Assembly (NCBI GenBank): GCA_018376135.1
Contig: JAHABX010000035.1
Location: forward strand, 1-27,440
Direction: 5' to 3'
DNA: 27,440 nucleotides
DNA from: Clostridiales bacterium
GTDB lineage: Bacteria; Bacillota; Clostridia; Lachnospirales; Lachnospiraceae
Part shown: positions 7,836 through 15,079 of the stretch, in pieces
How positions within the stretch are numbered: the stretch's first letter is position 1
Layout: every line of letters starts with the position of its first letter
Program-made: the position numbers and the translations under genes
The notes under the pieces: model-generated
What the model saw: only the letters and a program-made list of their open reading frames with translations
What the model was told of the DNA's origin: nothing
Databases searched by the model: none

Positions 7836-8481
7836 GGGAATTGATGGAAGTGGAAAAGGAGTGCAGATTGCTGAAATCGCCAGGAGATTAAAGAAATTAA
7901 AAAATGAAGTATTAGTGCAGGATTTTCCTGTATATTCCAGTTTTTTTGGAAGAGAAATAGGAAAGATGCTTTCAGGTGAACACAGCGTCCGTGCGGATAT
8001 TGTTGATCCGAAATCTATGAGCTTATGGTATGCGCTTGATCGGTATGAATCTTTAAAAAATTTAAATAAAATGGATTATGATTATGTTTTATTCAATAGA
8101 TCCACATTATCCAGTGCAGTGTATCAAAGTATTCGTATTGGAGAGGATAAAAGGGATGAATTTATTCAATGGCTGTTTGAGCTGGAATTTGATAAATTGG
8201 GAATATGGAAACCGGATCTTTATTTTATTTTTGATGTAACAGAAGAGCAGTCAAAGAAAAATGTAGCTCAAAAGGAGCAGAGAAGTTATTTAAAGAGCAA
8301 ATATGATGTTTATGAAGAATCGCAGGACATTATGAATCAGGCAAGAAATGTATATTTGCGTCAGGCAAGGAGATATGATAATATTTTTATTGTTCCGTGT
8401 ATGGATGATAAGGGTAATTTTAAAAGTATAGATGAGATTGCTTCATATGTAATGGAAAAAATTTTAAATAGTTATGTATAA
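7810..8481 (+). CDS. Divergent thymidylate-kinase-like nucleotide kinase
   Basis: The 223-residue protein has the TMK fold markers: P-loop FEGIDGSGKGVQ (residues 9-19), YALDRYESL (about 74-82, the DR motif) and VLFNRSTLSSAVYQ (about 93-106), where most thymidylate kinases have DRY. GKG instead of GK[ST], and NRS in place of DRY, mark it as unusual. Bacillus has tmk after yaaO, so it could descend from a housekeeping tmk. However, its AT-rich composition and the overlap of its stop with the radical-SAM start (8 bases) tie it to the inserted cassette. Vertebrate CMPK2, which partners viperin, is also TMK-like; phosphorylating a nucleotide for or from the next enzyme is my inference. AAAGGA precedes the ATG. 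Confidence 0.75.
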   Translation: MNGKVIAFEGIDGSGKGVQIAEIARRLKKLKNEVLVQDFPVYSSFFGREIGKMLSGEHSVRADIVDPKSMSLWYALDRYESLKNLNKMDYDYVLFNRSTLSSAVYQSIRIGEDKRDEFIQWLFELEFDKLGIWKPDLYFIFDVTEEQSKKNVAQKEQRSYLKSKYDVYEESQDIMNQARNVYLRQARRYDNIFIVPCMDDKGNFKSIDEIASYVMEKILNSYV

Positions 8482-9358
8482 GTATAATGAAACGGAGAAT
8501 GTATTTTATAAAGTAAATTTAAATGAAAAATTTCAGTTACCTCAGATTGTATGGCATATTACAGACAAGTGCCATTTAAGCTGCTTTTATTGTTTCGCAG
8601 ATAAGACGGGAACAGAGTTTGATGTTTGTGATTTAGATATGTACATATCTAAATTCAGGTATTTAAATATTCAAAAAATTGACATATCAGGTGGAGAGCC
8701 TTTGTTATTTGATAATTTGGATCTGCTGTGCGGAAGGCTTAAAAGTGAAGGATTCCAACTAACGCTTACCACAACTGGTATTGGAACAGAAAAAAGTATT
8801 AAATGGCTGATACAAAATAGAAATATATTTTCGCGCATTATTCTATCTATGGATATAATGGATGCGGATATTCAAGATATGATATGTGGCGGAAAAAATA
8901 TTTTAAAAAGAACAAAAGATCTGCATCAGAGATTAATAAAGAACGGATATAAGAAAGTCAGAATAAATACAGTAGCAACCAGATATCTGCTGAATAAATG
9001 TGAAATTGTTAAAATGGCAGCATACATGCGTAAAACCGAAGCAGCGGAGTGGTGTATGATAGAGATGTATCCTGCGGCAGGAAATGTACATCTAAAAGAA
9101 ACTTGCATATCAAGAGAACAATTTCAGTCTATTTTGGATATTGCTGAAAGTTTTATGGAAAATAGTGAAATATGCAGCGTTATTTCCAGGTATTCTGATA
9201 ATTACAACGGGTACTGGATTTTAGTCCCTGATGGAAGCTTATTTATGAGATCTGTCAATTTTACTGAAAATATGAAAATTTCTCTAAGAGAATGTAAAGA
9301 AGATGAGATAAAGAATTATATTGTACAAGGGGGTATAAATTTTCCCGGAAAGGAGTAA
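8474..9358 (+). CDS. Radical SAM enzyme, viperin-like candidate
   Basis: The 294-residue protein binds a 4Fe-4S cluster through CHLSCFYC (Cys33, Cys37, Cys40; CX3CX2C) and has the SAM motif SGGEP (about 72-76). No SPASM-type cysteine cluster follows. Features recalling viperins are total length, KVRINTVATR (about 161-170, compare viperin's KIN-V-NR), AEWCMIEMYPAAGN (about 191-204, compare RWKVFQ-L-IEGEN), then ISREQF and a late YWILVPDG in place of SYLILDEY. Viperins make ddhNTPs that stop viral polymerases. The neighbouring nucleotide kinase fits that role. A MoaA-like or other radical-SAM function is not excluded. Its ATG lies inside the kinase stop region with no clear ribosome binding site, indicating coupling. 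Confidence 0.7.
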   Translation: MYKYNETENVFYKVNLNEKFQLPQIVWHITDKCHLSCFYCFADKTGTEFDVCDLDMYISKFRYLNIQKIDISGGEPLLFDNLDLLCGRLKSEGFQLTLTTTGIGTEKSIKWLIQNRNIFSRIILSMDIMDADIQDMICGGKNILKRTKDLHQRLIKNGYKKVRINTVATRYLLNKCEIVKMAAYMRKTEAAEWCMIEMYPAAGNVHLKETCISREQFQSILDIAESFMENSEICSVISRYSDNYNGYWILVPDGSLFMRSVNFTENMKISLRECKEDEIKNYIVQGGINFPGKE

Positions 9359-9359
9359 A

Positions 9360-9683
9360 ATGGAATTTTCTATTATTAATAAAGAACAGGATGAAATGAT
9401 AAATGTAATACTGAAAGAGTTGTGTGAGGTTTTTGAACATGAAGATAAAGTCCAAAATGTTCGGGTACATAGCACGCAGATTAAGGAAACAAAATGCATA
9501 TTTGTGGAAGAACTCTGCTTTACTCTGGCTACAGGAATTGGTATAAATTTTATATATGATATGTTAAAAGGCATCTTAAAAAAATATAAAAACTCTCAGG
9601 AATTGAAAAGAAATACTAAAATTACAATAAAAGAAGGAGAGAAGATCATTACTGTTGAGGTAGATGAAGTAATGAGCAAGTAA
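9360..9683 (+). CDS. Small EACC1-like effector-associated protein
   Basis: This 107-residue protein sits directly before the caspase gene. It has an N-terminal alpha/beta part with a beta strand around QNVRVHSTQI, a small-residue-rich hydrophobic helix LATGIGINFIYDMLKGIL (about 55-72), and a C-terminal hairpin TKITIKEGEKIITVEVDE. A small protein with a glycine/alanine helix and a terminal VEVD strand beside a caspase is the pattern of the effector-associated constant component EACC1 of bacterial conflict systems. The assignment is by layout rather than by strong sequence identity. It may link a sensor to the protease. AAGGAG lies just before its ATG. Confidence 0.5.
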   Translation: MEFSIINKEQDEMINVILKELCEVFEHEDKVQNVRVHSTQIKETKCIFVEELCFTLATGIGINFIYDMLKGILKKYKNSQELKRNTKITIKEGEKIITVEVDEVMSK

Positions 9684-9690
9684 CAGATAT

Positions 9691-11481
9691 ATGTTATCAG
9701 TTTTATCAATTGGAATATCAAAATATAATGATGAAAGCAGAAATATTCCATGTGCTGAAGCGGATGCTCAAAGAGTCTATGATATTTTTCAAAAGATAAT
9801 GGAAGAAGAATTTTCTGAATATACAAGTATCTGTATACATAATACTACTGTGAGTGAGATTAGAAGCTTGTTAGTGTCATATGAAAATATTCTTCATGCA
9901 AATGACATTTTCGTGTTTTACTTCAGTGGGCACGGGGAGATAAATGCACAGACTCTTGATCTGTGTTTGGGAAATTCAGATGACAATTATGCCCGGTGGA
10001 ATTTGAGTATGTTGGAGTTAATATCTGTTCTTGGGCGATTTTCCTGTAAAGTAATTATAATTTTAGATTGTTGTTATTCTGGCAGAAGTATCAATTTGAG
10101 CACGCTGGAGGAGGGGTATGGAAGCTCTAATATTACGATTTTATCCTCTTCATCAGAATATCGTATATCTGGATATAGCAGCGAGGGAAGTGAATTTACC
10201 AATGAATTTTGTAAAACGCTTTCAAAATTATATTACAGTCAAAAAGATATAAGTATTAATAGTATCTTTGAAGTAATGAAGAGTTCTCTGTGTAATTTTT
10301 CCGGGCAAGTCAAAATGGGAGAACGTAGCACTGGTATCGTAATAAAAAAATTCTTTAAAGATCCTCAAAAGGTACAACAGTTTGGACAGGAGTTTGTAAA
10401 TCGTCTGGAAAGACTGAATTTTGATACGAGAGAAATATTCTGGTATTCTATTTTGGAGCTTCCAGATTCATATAAACTGGAGGTTTTGGAATATTATTTT
10501 AACAATAAAAAAATTTCTTCTGAACCACATTGGATTGTCAGGAGAGCCGTAGGCAGTGTTATTAGTTCTATTAAAGACAGAAAAAGAGCAAAAGATTTAT
10601 TAAGCAGGATATGCAGTTCTGAGAACTGGATGGTTCGATGTATTGGATATAATGGTGCTAAATATGACAAGGATGAAGATGTATTTAAATTGTTAAAGAA
10701 AGAACGGGAAAATATTACTGGATGTATGGACATTGTGTGGCTGGCGAATTTATATTTTTTTGACCGAAAGGATGTTGCTTATTCTGAGATTTTTTCCACA
10801 AATCTGATGAAGAGTTCCTGGGGAATGATTGATTTGTGGAAAAGAATGCCTGTCAATTGTCTTATTTCTGAAAAGTTCAATGCGTTTAAAGCAAATTCTG
10901 AAAGCGAAAAGGTACTCTCCGGTTTTGAAAAATATATTTATTATGTAGAAAATAGCGAGACAATAAATGATTTTATATCCTATATATTTAAGGCTAAGAA
11001 GAGAGGACGTTTACCGGAAAATACATCTCAAAAATGGATATTATCAATTATACAGGGAAATTGGAGAGATCAGACGAAGCTTGATTTAGAGGATTATTTA
11101 AAAAATCATCAGACAGCAGGTGAGGATATGCTCCAGTTAAGTGATATGCCATTTGTTGAATTAAAAATGGGATTGCTTGATTTCTTTTGCAAAAATCCTA
11201 TATATGTGGATAAATATAAAAAATATTTACAATGGGCATTAGAAGACGAGCATCCTTGGGTTGTCAGAACTGCATTGCCAATATTTAAAGATGAAAAAGC
11301 CTTATTGCAAAAAATTGATATTGGAAAGTATGACAGAAAAATATATCCTGGAGTCTTTGACTTGATAATCGAGATGGCAAAGTATAAAATAGATGTTGTA
11401 CCATATTTAGAAAAAGGTAATCTGCATTTAACAGAGCAGGAATGGGAAAGTTTGCAGTGGGCTGTTTCTATGGAAAAATAA
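9691..11481 (+). CDS. Caspase-like protease (C14) with helical-repeat C-terminus
   Basis: The 596-residue protein starts with a caspase/metacaspase domain: SIGISKYND, catalytic His81 in YFSGHGE and catalytic Cys128 in ILDCCYSG, with the domain ending near residue 225. Residues about 225-596 are mostly helical and contain HEAT-like units, for example HWIVRRAVGSVISSI, NWMVRCIGYNGAKY and HPWVVRTALPIFKD. Bacterial caspases of this kind serve as suicide effectors in several defence systems; substrate is unknown, and the repeats may sense a partner or the trigger. It is AT-rich compared with holB downstream and follows the small EACC1-like gene by seven bases with only a weak ribosome binding site. 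No signal peptide; cytoplasmic. Confidence 0.85.
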   Translation: MLSVLSIGISKYNDESRNIPCAEADAQRVYDIFQKIMEEEFSEYTSICIHNTTVSEIRSLLVSYENILHANDIFVFYFSGHGEINAQTLDLCLGNSDDNYARWNLSMLELISVLGRFSCKVIIILDCCYSGRSINLSTLEEGYGSSNITILSSSSEYRISGYSSEGSEFTNEFCKTLSKLYYSQKDISINSIFEVMKSSLCNFSGQVKMGERSTGIVIKKFFKDPQKVQQFGQEFVNRLERLNFDTREIFWYSILELPDSYKLEVLEYYFNNKKISSEPHWIVRRAVGSVISSIKDRKRAKDLLSRICSSENWMVRCIGYNGAKYDKDEDVFKLLKKERENITGCMDIVWLANLYFFDRKDVAYSEIFSTNLMKSSWGMIDLWKRMPVNCLISEKFNAFKANSESEKVLSGFEKYIYYVENSETINDFISYIFKAKKRGRLPENTSQKWILSIIQGNWRDQTKLDLEDYLKNHQTAGEDMLQLSDMPFVELKMGLLDFFCKNPIYVDKYKKYLQWALEDEHPWVVRTALPIFKDEKALLQKIDIGKYDRKIYPGVFDLIIEMAKYKIDVVPYLEKGNLHLTEQEWESLQWAVSMEK

Positions 11482-11506
11482 CACGATAGGAAAATGGAAC
11501 CAAGTG

Positions 11507-11515
11507 TGCTATACT
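11507..11515 (+). promoter_or_regulatory. Extended -10 promoter for holB
   Basis: TGCTATACT is an extended -10 element (TG at 11507-11508, TATACT at 11510-11515) in the short gap after the caspase gene. No convincing -35 is seen. It would restart transcription of holB and the housekeeping genes behind the AT-rich cassette. Confidence 0.4.
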
Positions 11516-11554
11516 TAAAAAGATAAGCCATGTGGGCAGACGGAGGTGAGCGTT

Positions 11555-12544
11555 ATGGCGGGATTTGCTGATATTCTTGGACATGAACAGACAATCGCAC
11601 ATATGAAGCATGCGATCCACTTGAGGAAAGTATCTCATGCCTATATTATCAATGGAGAAAAAGGTTCAGGTAAGAAGCTTCTGGCAGGGATTTTCGCTCA
11701 GACGCTGCAGTGTCAGGAAAAGGGGACAGAGCCCTGTATGAAGTGCCAGTCCTGCAGACAGGCGGTGAGCATGAATCAGCCGGATATCATCCGGGTGACC
11801 CATGAGAAGCCCAATACAATCAGTGTGGAAGACATCAGGGCGCAGATCAATGGCGATATTATGATCAAGCCATACAGCAGTCTTTATAAAATATATATTG
11901 TGGATGAAGCGGAGAAGCTGACGGTGCAGGCACAGAATGCACTGCTGAAGACCATTGAGGAGCCGCCGTTATATGCGGTGATCCTGCTTCTGACCACCAA
12001 TGCGGGAATGCTGCTTCCAACCATTCAGTCCAGATGCGTAAGGCTGGATCTGAAGCCGGTAAAGTCGGAGCTTGTGAAGCAGTATCTGATGGAGCAGCTT
12101 GAGATACCGGAGTATCGGGCGGATATCTGCACTGCCTTTGCGCAGGGAAATGTGGGAAAGGCAAAGAGGCTTGCACTGTCGGAAAGCTTTGGAGAGATGC
12201 TGGAGCATGTGCTGCATCTGGTGAAATACATATCCGAGATGGAGACCAGTGACCTGATCGAGGATCTGAAGAAGATCAATGCCTATAAAATGGAGATCGA
12301 TGATTATCTGGATCTTCTGATGCTGTGGTACAGGGATGTACTGCTGTTCAAGGCGACCCGTGATGCGGACAGCCTCATCTTCTCGGATGAACTGATCAGT
12401 ATCCGTGAGAAAGCAAAGAACAGCTCCTACGAGGGACTGGAACTGATCATCAAGGCATTGGATAAGGCGAAGGTCCGGCTGAATGCCAATGTGAATTTTG
12501 ATATGGCGCTGGAGCTTCTACTGTTGACAATGAAGGAGAATTAA
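11555..12544 (+). CDS. holB: DNA polymerase III subunit delta'
   Basis: This 329-residue clamp-loader subunit has the AAA+ layout: DILGHEQ at the start, Walker-A-like NGEKGSGKK (about 33-41), four zinc-binding cysteines (53, 61, 64, 67; CMKCQSC), and VDEAEKLTVQAQNALLKTIEEPP with the sensor region LLTTNAGMLLPTIQSRC. It works in the replisome to open and load the sliding clamp. I chose ATG 11555, eight bases after GGAGG; the GTG at 11546 lies inside that ribosome binding site and is unlikely. It is the first gene of the conserved holB–yaaT–rsmI–trmN6 block and resumes normal base composition after the cassette. Confidence 0.92.
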   Translation: MAGFADILGHEQTIAHMKHAIHLRKVSHAYIINGEKGSGKKLLAGIFAQTLQCQEKGTEPCMKCQSCRQAVSMNQPDIIRVTHEKPNTISVEDIRAQINGDIMIKPYSSLYKIYIVDEAEKLTVQAQNALLKTIEEPPLYAVILLLTTNAGMLLPTIQSRCVRLDLKPVKSELVKQYLMEQLEIPEYRADICTAFAQGNVGKAKRLALSESFGEMLEHVLHLVKYISEMETSDLIEDLKKINAYKMEIDDYLDLLMLWYRDVLLFKATRDADSLIFSDELISIREKAKNSSYEGLELIIKALDKAKVRLNANVNFDMALELLLLTMKEN

Positions 12545-12546
12545 TC

Positions 12547-13467
12547 ATGATAAAAGTAATTGGTGTACGTTTCCGTCATGCTGGAAAGATCTACTATTTT
12601 TCCCCGGGGAAGCTGAAAATTCATACAGGAGACCATGTGATCGTGGAGACGGCACGGGGCGTGGAATATGGCTATGTGGTCATAGGGAACAGGGATGTGA
12701 CGGACGATAAGGTAGTACAGCCCTTAAAGCCGGTCATCCGGCTTGCAACCGTACAGGATGATGAGCAGGCAGACGCCAATCGTGCAAAGGAGAAGGAGGC
12801 ATTTAAGATATGTCAGGAGAAGATCCGGAAGCATAATCTGGAGATGAAGCTGATCGATGCAGAGTATACCTTTGACAATAATAAGGTGCTGTTTTATTTC
12901 ACCGCAGACGGAAGGATTGATTTCCGTGAGCTGGTCAAGGATCTGGCGGCTGTTTTCAAGACCCGTATTGAGCTGCGTCAGATCGGTGTGAGAGATGAGA
13001 CCAAGATTCTGGGAGGCATCGGAATCTGCGGAAGACCGCTGTGCTGCCATACCCATCAGTCAGAGTTCCTTCCGGTGTCCATTAAGATGGCGAAGGAGCA
13101 GAATCTGTCTCTGAATCCGACGAAGATCTCCGGGGTATGCGGGCGTCTCATGTGCTGTTTAAAGCATGAGGAAGAGACCTATGAGGAGCTGAACAGCAGG
13201 CTTCCCAATGTGGGCGATTATGTGACGGCGAGAGACGGAAGCAAGGGCGAGGTAAGCTCTGTGAATGTGCTGCGGCAGCAGGTAAAGGTAATCGTGACTC
13301 TGGAAAATGAAGAGAAGGAGATCCGGGAATATAAGGTGGAGGAGTTAAGGTTCAAGCCCCGCCGCAAAAAAGAAAAGAACAACCGGAACCATTCCGAGGA
13401 CAAGGAGTTAAAGCAGTTAGAGGCACTGGAACGCAGGGAAGGAAAATCAAAGTTAAATGACAACTAA
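12547..13467 (+). CDS. ricT: PSP1-domain protein YaaT/RicT
   Basis: The 306-residue protein matches the YaaT/RicT family. The PSP1 domain includes TVQDDEQ, KLIDAEYTFDNNKVLFYF and ELRQIGVRDETKILGG. Conserved cysteines occur at 161, 166, 167, 198, 203 and 204 (CGRPLCC and CGRLMCC), which in RicT belong to an iron-sulfur-binding set. In Bacillus, RicT works with RicA and RicF to promote RNase Y-dependent mRNA processing and affects sporulation phosphorelay, competence and biofilm formation. The charged C-terminal tail beyond about 270 is variable in the family. It starts three bases after holB and overlaps rsmI, so the genes share a transcript. Confidence 0.92.
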   Translation: MIKVIGVRFRHAGKIYYFSPGKLKIHTGDHVIVETARGVEYGYVVIGNRDVTDDKVVQPLKPVIRLATVQDDEQADANRAKEKEAFKICQEKIRKHNLEMKLIDAEYTFDNNKVLFYFTADGRIDFRELVKDLAAVFKTRIELRQIGVRDETKILGGIGICGRPLCCHTHQSEFLPVSIKMAKEQNLSLNPTKISGVCGRLMCCLKHEEETYEELNSRLPNVGDYVTARDGSKGEVSSVNVLRQQVKVIVTLENEEKEIREYKVEELRFKPRRKKEKNNRNHSEDKELKQLEALERREGKSKLNDN

Positions 13468-14314
13468 AAAAGGGATTCTGTATTTATGCGCAACACCCAT
13501 TGGAAATCTGGAGGATATGACCTTTCGGGTGGTGCGCACACTGCAGGAGGTGGATCTGATCGCGGCGGAGGATACAAGGAACAGTATTAAGCTTCTGAAC
13601 CATTTTGATATCCATACGCCCATGACCAGTTATCATGAATATAATAAGATCGAAAAGGGCCGTTCACTGGTGAAGCGGCTTCTGGAAGGGCAGAGCATAG
13701 CCCTGATCACGGATGCCGGGACACCGGGAATCTCAGATCCCGGGGAGGATCTGGTACGTATGTGCCAGGAGGCGGGGATCACAGTGACGTCTCTTCCGGG
13801 AGCCTGCGCCTGTGTAACGGCTTTGACTTTATCCGGTCTTCCTACCAGAAGATTTTGTTTTGAAGCATTTCTTCCGACTGACAGGAAGGAGCGGAGAATG
13901 ATATTGGAGGAGCTTCTCAGTGAGACCCGGACCACGATCATCTATGAAGCGCCGCATCGGCTGCGGAAGACCCTTCAGGAGCTTCTGGACGTGCTGGGAA
14001 ACCGAAGGCTGACCATCTGCAGAGAGCTGACAAAGAAGCATGAGACTGCTTTTGTGACAACGCTTGCGGATGCGCTGGTATTTTACGAGAACCAGGAGCC
14101 GAAGGGAGAGTGTGTCCTTGTGCTGGAGGGCAGATCCCGGGAAAGCATGGAGGAAGAAAAGCAGAGAAGCTTTCAGGAGATGTCTCTTCAGGAGCATATG
14201 AAGCTTTATGAGGATCAGGGAATGGACAGAAAAGAAGCCATGAAACAGGTGGCGAAGGACAGGGGAGTCGGCAAGAGAGAGATTTATCAGGCGCTTCTTT
14301 GTGAGACACCGTAG
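13457..14314 (+). CDS. rsmI: 16S rRNA (cytidine1402-2'-O)-methyltransferase
   Basis: The 285-residue protein shows the tetrapyrrole-methylase fold of RsmI: LYLCATPIGNLEDMT at the start, AAEDTRNS, the SAM-binding ITDAGTPGISDPGE, LPGACACVTAL and YEAPHRL. RsmI adds a 2'-O-methyl group to C1402 of 16S rRNA in the decoding centre. The C-terminal helical region ends with a KEAMKQVAKDRGVGKREIYQ segment, the small DNA/RNA-binding-like tail of the family. It overlaps the preceding gene by 11 bases (ATG at 13457) and is followed 17 bases later by trmN6; in Bacillus the equivalent genes yabB and yabC are also neighbours in the yaaT cluster. Confidence 0.93.
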   Translation: MTTKKGILYLCATPIGNLEDMTFRVVRTLQEVDLIAAEDTRNSIKLLNHFDIHTPMTSYHEYNKIEKGRSLVKRLLEGQSIALITDAGTPGISDPGEDLVRMCQEAGITVTSLPGACACVTALTLSGLPTRRFCFEAFLPTDRKERRMILEELLSETRTTIIYEAPHRLRKTLQELLDVLGNRRLTICRELTKKHETAFVTTLADALVFYENQEPKGECVLVLEGRSRESMEEEKQRSFQEMSLQEHMKLYEDQGMDRKEAMKQVAKDRGVGKREIYQALLCETP

Positions 14315-14331
14315 GGAAAAGGGATCAGGAT

Positions 14332-15069
14332 ATGGAGATAGAGCTGAAAAGCACAGAGCGGCTGGATGAGCTGCACAGGAACGGATACCGGATCATACAG
14401 GATCCGGATCGCTTCTGCTTTGGAATGGATGCCGTGCTGCTGTCCGGCTTTGCACGGGTGAAGCCGGGAGAGCGGGTACTGGATATGGGGACGGGGACAG
14501 GGATCATCCCCATACTTCTGGAGGCGCGAACCAAAGGAGAGTCCTTTACCGGGCTGGAGATCCAGCCGGAGAGTGCAGATATGGCAAGGAGAAGCGTCCG
14601 GCTGAATGATCTGGAGGACAGAGTCCGTATTGTGACAGGAGATATCAAGGAGGCGGACCGTATCTTCGGTGCCGCCTCCTGTCATGTAGTGACCTGTAAT
14701 CCTCCTTATATGACCGCGAATCATGGGCTGCAGAATCCGGAGCAGCCCAAAGCGATCGCCCGTCATGAGGTGCTTTGTACACTGGAGGATGTGATCGGGC
14801 AGGCTTCCCGGCTTTTAATGCCGGGAGGCAGATTCTATATGGTACACCGTCCCTTCCGGCTGGCCGAGATCATGACAGGGCTGTGTGCCCACGGACTGGA
14901 GCCTAAAAGGATGCGGCTTGTATATCCCTTTGCGGACCGGGAGCCGAATATGGTGCTTCTGGAGGCTTTGAAGGGCGGAAGACCCCGGATCACGGTGGAG
15001 AAGCCGCTGATCATCTACAAAGAGCCGGGGAAATATATGGATGAGATCTATGATATATACGGATACTGA
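14332..15069 (+). CDS. trmN6: tRNA1(Val) adenine-37 N6-methyltransferase family protein
   Basis: The 245-residue protein is a class I SAM methyltransferase: VLDMGTGTGIIPILL (motif I, about 48-62), TGLEIQPE, and the N6-adenine catalytic motif TCNPPYM (about 122-128). FCFGMDAVLLSGFA near the N-terminus is typical of the YfiC/TrmN6 family, which in E. coli methylates A37 of tRNA1(Val). Substrate specificity in Firmicutes is less certain. It is the YabB equivalent of the holB–yaaT cluster. AGGGATCAGG sits before the ATG. Confidence 0.88.
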   Translation: MEIELKSTERLDELHRNGYRIIQDPDRFCFGMDAVLLSGFARVKPGERVLDMGTGTGIIPILLEARTKGESFTGLEIQPESADMARRSVRLNDLEDRVRIVTGDIKEADRIFGAASCHVVTCNPPYMTANHGLQNPEQPKAIARHEVLCTLEDVIGQASRLLMPGGRFYMVHRPFRLAEIMTGLCAHGLEPKRMRLVYPFADREPNMVLLEALKGGRPRITVEKPLIIYKEPGKYMDEIYDIYGY

Positions 15070-15079
15070 GATGTGAGTT

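Noticed and set aside
7810..8481. Calling this gene the housekeeping tmk
   Set aside because: Bacillus gene order would allow it, but altered P-loop and DRY motifs, AT-richness and coupling to the radical SAM gene argue against; kept as an alternative.
11546..11554. GTG start for holB
   Set aside because: The GTG overlaps the GGAGG ribosome binding site itself; ATG 11555 is correctly spaced.
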